Positions 1 through 4,147 of a stretch of 6,294 bases of DNA are shown in pieces. Below the pieces are notes generated by a model that saw nothing but the letters and a program-made list of their open reading frames with translations, searched no databases and was not told where the DNA came from. The position numbers were made by a program, and so were the translations under genes. Source of the DNA: an uncultured Collinsella sp. (GTDB taxonomy: Bacteria; Actinomycetota; Coriobacteriia; Coriobacteriales; Coriobacteriaceae). Each line of letters opens with the position of its first letter. The stretch's first letter is position 1. The stretch lies in assembly GCA_902495955.1 (NCBI GenBank), contig CABUZE010000055.1:1-6294 (forward strand), read 5' to 3'.

Positions 1-108
1 CACCACCGCAAAAATGCCCAGTGCTACCAGGATGCGGTTACGCTTATGCTCAAGGGACTCTTTCTTCTTGCGCTTCTTCTTTTTCTTTGTGGGATCGGCG
101 GCTGCCAT
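1..108 (-). CDS. N-terminus of probable heavy-metal efflux P-type ATPase (cut by left edge)
   Basis: The gene starts at an ATG at 108 and stays open for 36 codons to the window edge. GGGAGG lies 8 bases before the start, a strong ribosome binding site. The visible protein begins with a short Ala/Asp/Pro stretch, then a very lysine-rich cytoplasmic segment (about residues 7-16, mostly Lys with one Arg), then the start of a hydrophobic helix (about residues 26-36). No catalytic motif is visible. The call therefore rests on context: an ArsR repressor and a free HMA protein lie directly upstream on the same strand, and this trio normally ends in a CadA/ZntA-type P1B ATPase that pumps Zn/Cd/Co out across the membrane. 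An operator copy at 132-151 supports shared metal control. Another metal permease is the main alternative. Confidence 0.55.
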   Translation of the reverse strand, partial: MAAADPTKKKKKRKKKESLEHKRNRILVALGIFAVV

Positions 109-131
109 GATTTAAACCTCCCATTTGAATG

Positions 132-151
132 TATGAACACTCGCTCATATA
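132..151. promoter_or_regulatory. Third ArsR-type operator, before the ATPase-like gene
   Basis: TATGAACACTCGCTCATATA differs from the operator at 874-893 at only two central bases and keeps the TATGA / TCATA arms. It lies in the 99-base gap between the HMA gene and the partial gene at the left edge, about 24 bases before that gene's ATG. On the minus strand it has the same orientation as the operator in the repressor leader. A weak promoter could overlap it (TTGCCG, 18 bases, TTATAT on the minus strand), but that is not convincing. The likely role is a second repressor binding site giving the pump gene its own metal control. Confidence 0.65.
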
Positions 152-160
152 ATTTCGCGA

Positions 161-188
161 GCAAAGGCCGCGGCAAGCGCGGCCTTGC
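161..188 (-). other. GC-rich intercistronic hairpin between HMA and ATPase-like genes
   Basis: The arms 161-172 (GCAAAGGCCGCG) and 178-188 (CGCGGCCTTGC) pair with a single bulged A and a 5-base loop. No T-run follows on the minus strand, so a simple intrinsic terminator is unlikely. A partial attenuator, or an RNA processing or stability stem separating the two messages, fits better. Its position just upstream of the third operator could let the downstream gene be expressed differently from the first two. Confidence 0.45.
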
Positions 189-207
189 GGGTCAGCGTAT
201 GCGCAGG

Positions 208-426
208 CTAGAGAATGATCTCGCAGTCCGGCTCGGCGTCGGCGGTGAACTCCACGACGCGGTCAAGGACCTCGTCGAACTCGGCGTCGTCGGCCTCGAG
301 CGTCAACTTCTGGGTCATAAAGTTGACCGAAACGGATTTGACGCCATCGAGCTTGGCCAGCTCGTCCTGAAGCTCACGCGCGCAGTTGGCGCAGTCGATC
401 TCGTCGAGCTTGAACTGCTTTTTCAT
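208..426 (-). CDS. Free-standing heavy-metal-associated (HMA) domain protein
   Basis: This 72-residue protein is a single HMA domain of the ferredoxin-like beta-alpha-beta-beta-alpha-beta kind, normal length for such proteins. The metal-binding CxxC motif is Cys12-Ala-Asn-Cys15 in the sequence IDCANCA, the form common in the N-terminal domains of CadA/ZntA zinc-cadmium pumps. A GVKSVSVNF strand and an acidic C-terminal part with Cys68 follow. It is cytoplasmic and probably delivers Zn/Cd to the pump, or represents the pump's detached N-terminal domain. AAAGGA lies 8 bases before the ATG at 426. It is the second gene of the operon, 63 bases after the repressor gene. A CopZ-like copper role is possible, but the repressor type argues for zinc-group metals. 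Confidence 0.85.
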   Translation of the reverse strand: MKKQFKLDEIDCANCARELQDELAKLDGVKSVSVNFMTQKLTLEADDAEFDEVLDRVVEFTADAEPDCEIIL

Positions 427-449
427 GGTGGGTTCCTTTCCCTGTTTTT

Positions 450-469
450 GCGGCTTGGGTGCAAGCCGC
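450..469 (-). other. Perfect hairpin between repressor and HMA genes
   Basis: GCGGCTTG and CAAGCCGC form a perfect 8-bp stem with a 4-base loop, in the gap between the repressor stop (490) and the HMA start (426). On the minus strand five A residues follow the stem rather than T residues, so it is not a terminator in that direction. An intercistronic stability or processing stem, setting the ratio of repressor to downstream products, is the most reasonable reading. Confidence 0.45.
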
Positions 470-489
470 GCTGGTACCGTGGTTGATCG

Positions 490-858
490 CTATTCGCAGA
501 TGTGGCTCATGCCCTGGTTGAGCATGGTATAGACATGATCGTCGGCGAGCGAGTAGAGAATGTTGCGGCCGTCGCGTCGGAATTTAACCAGGTGCGACTG
601 CTTGAGCGTGCGCAGCTGGTGCGACACCGCAGACTGCGAGGTCTCGGTCGCTTCGGCGATATCTGCCACGCAGAGTTCGCGGCCCATGAGGGCGTAAAGG
701 ATCTTGATGCGCGTGGTGTCGCTGAAAACCTTGAACAGGTCGGCAAGGTCGTACAACAGCTCCTCGTCGGGAAGGTCCTCGGGCGAGCAGGTGGTGGGGA
801 CGTCGGGCACGATGGTGGTGTCGATGCCGGACTTTATTTCATCAGCGTGATCGCTCAT
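490..858 (-). CDS. ArsR/SmtB-family metal-sensing repressor (zinc-type)
   Basis: This 122-residue winged helix-turn-helix protein binds the operators around its own promoter and releases them when it binds metal. The HTH recognition segment is about residues 70-90 (TSQSAVSHQLRTLKQ) and the wing about residues 92-104 (FRRDGRNILYS). At the C-terminus, Asp106, His108, His119 and Glu122 reproduce the D-x-H-x10-H-xx-E spacing of the alpha-5 zinc site of SmtB and CzrA. The alpha-3 site of CadC is incomplete: the usual CxC of ELCVC is ELCVA here, leaving Cys63, although Cys24 in the N-terminal arm could take part. Zn/Co sensing is therefore more likely than Cd/Pb sensing. The start at 858 has AAAGGA 7 bases upstream. 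It leads an operon with the HMA and ATPase-like genes. Confidence 0.9.
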   Translation of the reverse strand: MSDHADEIKSGIDTTIVPDVPTTCSPEDLPDEELLYDLADLFKVFSDTTRIKILYALMGRELCVADIAEATETSQSAVSHQLRTLKQSHLVKFRRDGRNILYSLADDHVYTMLNQGMSHICE

Positions 859-871
859 TGCAATATCCTTT

Positions 872-893
872 CATATGAACATGCGCTCATATA
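872..893. promoter_or_regulatory. Downstream operator of the repressor promoter
   Basis: The arms TATGA and TCATA flank a 10-base centre, the imperfect palindrome typical of SmtB/CzrA/CadC operators. It lies in the transcribed leader, between the expected start site (near 898) and the ribosome binding site. It forms an exact 22-bp inverted repeat with 907-928, separated by 13 bases. Confidence 0.8.
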
Positions 894-904
894 ACTCACT
901 TTCG

Positions 905-932
905 AGTATATGAGCGCATGTTCATATGTCAA
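905..932 (-). promoter_or_regulatory. Sigma-70-type promoter of the repressor operon
   Basis: On the minus strand TTGACA (932-927) is followed by 16 bases and TATACT (910-905), nearly consensus at both boxes. Transcription should start near 898, giving a leader of about 40 bases. An operator occupies the whole spacer, so bound repressor should exclude RNA polymerase directly. Confidence 0.85.
907..928. promoter_or_regulatory. Operator inside the repressor promoter
   Basis: This is an exact 22-bp inverted copy of 872-893. It spans the promoter spacer and overlaps both the -10 and -35 boxes by a few bases. Two copies 13 bases apart allow two repressor dimers to bind side by side. On RNA or single-stranded DNA the pair could also fold into a long hairpin. 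Confidence 0.8.
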
Positions 933-1006
933 TACAATTTGCGTTAATTTCGATGACTGCTTGCCGCCTCTGCGATTTTCTGTGGGTTGGGAGACATCGA
1001 CGCAAT

Positions 1007-1036
1007 GCTCGCCAACATATTTCGAGATGTTCGGCT
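1007..1036 (-). repeat. 30-bp repeat, copy A (minus orientation)
   Basis: Read on the minus strand it starts AGCCGAACATCTCGAAA and ends ATGTTGGCGAGC. It matches copy D (2831-2860) at 24 of 30 positions and copy C (2668-2697) at 23. The sequence is itself weakly palindromic (CC-AACAT against ATGTTGG). Confidence 0.6.
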
Positions 1037-1200
1037 AGCATGCTAAGAAAGCCACCTTGAGAAGCATTGGAACTGTTCATATTTGTACTTTATCGTGTCA
1101 AATACCGCGAGAATCAGTTCTTCCTCTACGGGAGTTTCTGCAGAATCAGTTTTATCTAAAGTTATATTGAGCTTTGCTGCAGCCAATCTGGCACATCGGT

Positions 1201-1230
1201 GGCCGAATAAGTCGAAAAATGTAGGTGGAC
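1201..1230 (+). repeat. 30-bp repeat, copy B (plus orientation)
   Basis: It starts GGCCGAATAAGTCGAAAAA and ends ATGTAGGTGGAC, matching copy D at 27 of 30 positions. It begins 18 bases beyond the stop codon of the nuclease-like gene. With copy A it forms an inverted pair about 164 bases apart. Confidence 0.75.
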
Positions 1231-1247
1231 ATCCGCAGAGATCGCCT

Positions 1248-2015
1248 TTAGAAGAGCGAATTCTCAATTAGATCAATAATCGTGTCGTCTTCCGTGCGGT
1301 TTTCATCGATTTTTGCGAACATGTCGCATTCCCAAGCCCCATTGATTTCCTCAGCAAGGGCCCCGACGTGTTGCATGTCGTCGGGTTCGGGCACATCGTT
1401 GATGCTCGGGTCATCAGCTTGCGGATATTGGCTTGCAATTTCGCGCTTGGCGGCCTCTTCTTCTTTGAGTGTCTCCAGGACGCGGCGACCGTATTCGAAG
1501 TAGCGCCGCAAGACAAATTGACGAAGAGTTTCTTGCAGGATGGCGAAGTTATCCGGGGGTCGACCGGGCCATATCTTCTCGCGAATGCGAATCGCTTCCA
1601 TGACCCGTTTAAAAGCGGACTGCTTGAAAAACGAATGACGATTAACTGTGATAACGGCATATCCCATGTTTCGCAGCGTGTTTCGGCGCTCCTCGTCAAT
1701 TGATTGCTGCTCGGGTTCGTCGTGGTAAAAGCCGTTGTATTCGATATCGGTCATCGAATTTTCGAGCAGCGCGTCGAGGTAGAAAACCGTCCGTCGCGTT
1801 AGGGCGGCGTATCTTTTGGGGACTGGGATCGGATAATCCGTTTTGATAGCGCGTATGGCTAAGCCACCCATTGACTTGGGCATTGTCAGCATCATGACAA
1901 ACGCCGTTTCGAGTGGGGAGCGACAGCCTTCGTGTACATAAGAAAGTGCCTTAAGTGCTTTAATTAGATCCACGATACCCCGGTGCCTCTGAAAAGAAGG
2001 CTCTGAGCTCTTCAA
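1248..2015 (-). pseudogene. C-terminal part of a frameshifted Vsr/DUF559-like nuclease-fold protein
   Basis: This 255-codon frame opens at a TTG, not an ATG, and its first dozen residues are probably out-of-frame sequence. From about residue 17 (IKALKALSYVHEG) it continues the protein encoded in another frame at 1960-2457. Residues 78-130 carry a PD-(D/E)XK pattern of the Vsr/DUF559 kind: Asp81 in FYLD, Glu92 in IEYNG, His98, then Asp107 and Arg110/111 in DEERRNTLRNMGY, and a VITVNRHSFF strand. A helical, charged, acidic C-terminal extension follows. This resembles Coriobacteriia hypothetical proteins with an endonuclease-like C-terminus; the substrate is unknown. If translated from the TTG, it would make an isolated nuclease domain. 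Base use is visibly AT-richer than in neighbouring genes. Confidence 0.7.
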
Positions 2016-2457
2016 CGCTGGTTAGGGCTGGGCGCTCGCGATATTGAGTTTCGTCGGACGCTCCAAGCGCGTAGGAGCCGCAGATTTCAAAGTAATACTC
2101 AACGAGCTCCGAAAGGTTGAGGTCGGCTGTTGCTTCTAACGCGCACAGCTTGATATCGACGATGTAGACGTTCGGCTCGAGTTCTAGGTAGCTTTCTGCA
2201 TCAAACGTATAGCGCGTGCAGTGGCAGATGCAGCCCTTGCGGTGCCTTTTGGCATTATTGGAAAACGTCAGCACATGGATACGTTCAGAATCGACATTCT
2301 TTCTGTTGAGCCATGCTCGTGCCGCTTCCAGGTCGGACGTGGTCGGCGCAGACACCCTGATCTTTTCCATAGGTATGGGACCGGTCGCGTAGCTTGCGAG
2401 CGAGTTGGCTGTTTGGTATACAGCGCGTGCCGTGGTATGTGACAGAATGATTCCCAT
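1960..2457 (-). pseudogene. N-terminal part of the same frameshifted protein
   Basis: This part is 165 residues from an ATG at 2457 (MGIILSHTTA...), the start I favour because family members begin close to this ILSHTTA motif. The frame stays open to an ATG at 2679 (239 codons), but that extension looks unlike protein and begins inside a repeat. No start has a good ribosome binding site. Residues 60-130 read like the N-terminal domain of the same Coriobacteriia family, with Cys-rich CICHC (76-80), NVYIVDIKLCALEATADLNLSELVEYYFEICGSYAL and a Tyr-Arg-Gly end. The frame stops at TAA 1960-1962. Deleting one T of AATTAAA there joins it smoothly to the nuclease half as ...YRGSNKALKALSYV, about 402 residues in all. 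Function unknown; possibly a restriction or toxin-type defence protein. Confidence 0.65.
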
Positions 2458-2667
2458 ACGCGCATGATGGCATAGCGGACGCCGCATACGCCCGAAACTT
2501 CGGGCAACGGTATTGGGGCGCGGCTTATCTTCTGCGAACGGTGGGTTTTTGAGCTGTCGTATTGAGGGAGCAGCTTTGGCTGGGGAGGTTTCTGCCGGCT
2601 GCCCCTTTTTGATGAACTTTAGTTGCGGATTCGTAGCTTCTAAGCGTTTTTGCCGACCGCTCAGATG

Positions 2668-2697
2668 CCTCACCAACATAATTTGAGTTATTCGGCC
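2668..2697 (-). repeat. 30-bp repeat, copy C (minus orientation)
   Basis: Read on the minus strand it starts GGCCGAATAACTCAAATT and ends ATGTTGGTGAGG. It matches copies A and D at 23 of 30 positions and copy B at 22. It shares the TTGGnGAG end with copy A, while copies B and D share AGGTGG, so the four copies form two subtypes that match their orientation. The ATG inside it is the 2679 start of the doubtful extended frame. Confidence 0.6.
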
Positions 2698-2830
2698 TTA
2701 TCCTATACAAATGGTGCGATCGCAACGTCCTATTCGAATTGATTCAGGTAGATTTATGGGGCTTGGTTGCGAAATTAAGGCGATTTTAGCTTCGATTGCG
2801 GTTCAAGGGGCCTTGACTAGTGGTTCAGCT

Positions 2831-2860
2831 GGCCGAACAACTCGAAAAATGTAGGTGGGC
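2831..2860 (+). repeat. 30-bp repeat, copy D (plus orientation)
   Basis: It starts GGCCGAACAACTCGAAAAA and ends ATGTAGGTGGGC, matching copy B at 27 of 30 positions. GGCC at one edge and GGCC at the other give the unit short self-complementary ends (TGGCC 2830-2834, GGCCA 2858-2862). With copy C it forms a second inverted pair, 133 bases apart. Its reverse complement encodes PPTFFELFGQLNH and a stop, close to the PPTFFDLFGH encoded by copy B. Confidence 0.75.
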
Positions 2861-2906
2861 CAACCTGCCGACTATGTGAAGCACGCGTATTTGCTCGTTT
2901 TGATGA

Positions 2907-2942
2907 AAACTAGGGTGCAGCCATAAGGCTGCGCCCTAGTTT
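2907..2942 (-). terminator. Intrinsic terminator of the exonuclease gene
   Basis: Arms of 16 bases (2907-2922 and 2927-2942) with a 4-base loop pair except at one position, which is a mismatch on the minus strand. The core is CTAGGG-GCAGCC. On the minus strand TTTTC follows, giving a classical terminator 65 bases past the exonuclease stop. The AAA/TTT ends mean it could also work for plus-strand transcripts. Confidence 0.85.
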
Positions 2943-3007
2943 ACTGCGTGTCGGTGTGCCCAGACGGATTGCGCTGTGCCTGGCAGGCGCTCCCGCAGAT
3001 GGATCGG

Positions 3008-3976
3008 TTATTTCGCGAATAGGTTCTTGAGGTTGAACTCGGCTTGGACGGTGCGGAGCATGAGGTCGGTGTCGTCCATGACAAGATGTTGCTCGTTGGC
3101 GTCGGCGGCGAGGGTTCCACGGCGGCGCGCCCAGTTCTCGAGCGCAGCGGGGGCGGACTCGCGGGGGAGCGAGCGCACGTCGGCGTCCAAGCTGCGGCAA
3201 ATCTGGCGCGAGTCGATGACGATAATCTTACCCGCGCGGCGTGCCTCGGCGTAGCCGTCCAGGTGGATCTTGAACCAGCTGTCCTCAAAGGCGGCGTTGT
3301 GTGCCATGTACGGGTACTTCTTCATAAGCTTGAGCAGCTGCTTTTGCAGCTCTTTGTTCTCGCGGAAGGGCGTTTTGCCGTCGATGTCGTCCCAGGTGAT
3401 GTGGTGGATATTCGACAGTGGCACATCCTCGCCGCGGTAGATATCGGGCAGGCCGCAGTAGTGTGCCTCGGCGTCATGCGGCACGGCGTCGCTGGTGAGA
3501 TCCATGATCTCCCAGCCGACGTTGATGATGTAGCCGCGCTCGGGTGCACGGCCGGTGGTCTCGATGTCGATGCCGAGCACCGTGCCCTGGATAGGCTTGC
3601 GGGCGTACGCCACGCCGAGCGCGTCGCGGTCGCCGCGGATCTCGCGCATGACGGACGCGGCGGTGCGCTTTTGCATCTTGCCGATGGCGGCGCAGGTGTC
3701 GGCATCGGACAGACCGCGCGAAAGCGTCGCGGGCGTCACGTTGCGTAGACGCGCCTCGCCGATCTGGTCGCACAGGTCGCGGTTGCGGTCGGCCAGGTCG
3801 CGCACGGTGGCAAAGTCGAAGCCGGGGTCGCCCTCAGCGGTAAAGTACTCGGTTTCGAGCACCTTGAGGGCCTCTTCGCCCTTCTGGCGCTCGGACTCCA
3901 TGGCACCGTGATCGCCATAGATAAACATGGGGATAAACGGCTGGCGCTCGTATTCGAGTGCTTGCGAAACGTTCAT
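3008..3976 (-). CDS. DEDDh-family 3'-5' exonuclease-like protein
   Basis: This 322-residue cytoplasmic protein has an exonuclease (RNase T / DNA polymerase III epsilon type) fold from about residue 131. Exo I is VLGIDIETTG with Asp137 and Glu139. An IHHITWDDI segment (190-198) follows, as in polC/epsilon-type nucleases. Exo II is MAHNAAFEDSWF with Asp232. Exo III is His297 with Asp301/302 in HLVMDD. It should remove nucleotides from DNA or RNA 3' ends using two metal ions. The first 130 residues are a charged, mostly helical region I do not recognise, and the whole is longer than a bare exonuclease domain. AAGGAG stands 6 bases before the ATG at 3976. It is a single-gene unit divergent from the metal exporter and ending at a terminator. 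Its specific role (repair, RNA processing) cannot be read from sequence. Confidence 0.85.
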   Translation of the reverse strand: MNVSQALEYERQPFIPMFIYGDHGAMESERQKGEEALKVLETEYFTAEGDPGFDFATVRDLADRNRDLCDQIGEARLRNVTPATLSRGLSDADTCAAIGKMQKRTAASVMREIRGDRDALGVAYARKPIQGTVLGIDIETTGRAPERGYIINVGWEIMDLTSDAVPHDAEAHYCGLPDIYRGEDVPLSNIHHITWDDIDGKTPFRENKELQKQLLKLMKKYPYMAHNAAFEDSWFKIHLDGYAEARRAGKIIVIDSRQICRSLDADVRSLPRESAPAALENWARRRGTLAADANEQHLVMDDTDLMLRTVQAEFNLKNLFAK

Positions 3977-3992
3977 AGGATGCTCCTTGGAC

Positions 3993-4011
3993 GGGCCGCG
4001 TCGCGCGGCTC
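3993..4011 (-). other. GC-rich hairpin in the exonuclease mRNA leader
   Basis: GCCGCG-TCG-CGCGGC is a perfect 6-bp stem with a 3-base loop, extendable by a wobble and one more pair. It lies a few bases upstream of the AAGGAG ribosome binding site (3983-3988). It could influence message stability or ribosome loading. No terminator tail is present. Confidence 0.35.
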
Positions 4012-4057
4012 GGGGTTACTGAGTTGTGGCGAGATGATAGTTTACCATGGGCAACTA

Positions 4058-4085
4058 TTGGCACCGCGCCCGGGACAACTACAAT
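4058..4085 (+). promoter_or_regulatory. Probable promoter of the His-rich metal exporter gene
   Basis: TTGGCA (4058-4063), 16 bases, then TACAAT (4080-4085): one mismatch to consensus in each box. Transcription would start near 4092, giving a leader of about 55 bases. A second TACAAT (4110-4115) has TTGACC only 11 bases before it, too close to be its -35 box. None of the TATGA/TCATA operators of the left operon occur here. Confidence 0.5.
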
Positions 4086-4087
4086 AC

Positions 4088-4104
4088 CCTAGTTGACCGC
4101 TAGG
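4088..4104. promoter_or_regulatory. Small palindrome at the expected start site of the exporter gene
   Basis: CCTAG and CTAGG form perfect 5-bp arms around a 7-base centre, placed just after the -10 box. This is a reasonable position for a repressor site, but the arms are short, the regulator is unknown and chance is possible. Confidence 0.25.
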
Positions 4105-4147
4105 ACTTTTACAATGCTGCCGAAAGACACGAAAGGTTCCATCCGTC

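Larger units (their letters stand above)
933..1247. other. Intergenic region with an inverted pair of 30-bp repeats
   Basis: I see no credible gene here. The region lies between the metal-operon promoter and the 3' end of the nuclease-like gene. It holds two inverted copies of the 30-bp repeat (1007-1036 and 1201-1230) and a 10-bp palindrome, TAGCATGCTA (1036-1045), touching the first copy. A 74-codon minus-strand frame crosses it but has no ribosome binding site and is mostly repeat-derived at its start. No T-tailed terminator for the nuclease-like gene was found. Confidence 0.6.
2458..3007. other. Gene-free region with repeats C and D and a terminator
   Basis: The stretch holds the doubtful 5' extension of the nuclease-like frame (2458-2679), a small perfect hairpin GCCCGAA-AC-TTCGGGC at 2490-2505, repeat copies C and D, and the exonuclease terminator. 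A possible minus-strand promoter for the nuclease-like gene (TTGCGA followed by a TATAGGAT segment near 2700) has poor spacing and is not claimed. No other gene is supported. Confidence 0.55.

Noticed and set aside
46..486. Plus-strand frame of 146 codons across the left operon
   Set aside because: It is antisense to the HMA and pump genes and spans intercistronic hairpins and an operator.
1043..1267. Minus-strand 74-codon frame with PPTFFDLFGH
   Set aside because: It overlaps the end of the nuclease-like gene, has no ribosome binding site, and its most striking part is repeat sequence. Kept only as an observation on the repeats.
2458..2679. N-terminal extension of the nuclease-like frame to an ATG at 2679
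   Set aside because: The start lies inside repeat copy C without a ribosome binding site, and the extra 74 residues are low in protein-like character; the ILSHTTA segment at 2457 fits the family start better.
1007..2860. CRISPR array
   Set aside because: The four 30-bp repeats are few, diverged, in alternating orientation and separated by 130 to 1437 bases; no cas gene is present.
3044..3748. Plus-strand frame of 234 codons opposite the exonuclease
   Set aside because: It is the shadow of a gene with clear DEDDh motifs on the other strand and has no plausible ribosome binding site.
4093..4115. TTGACC followed by TACAAT as the exporter promoter
   Set aside because: The spacing is only 11 bases, too short for sigma-70; the TTGGCA-16-TACAAT pair just upstream is better.
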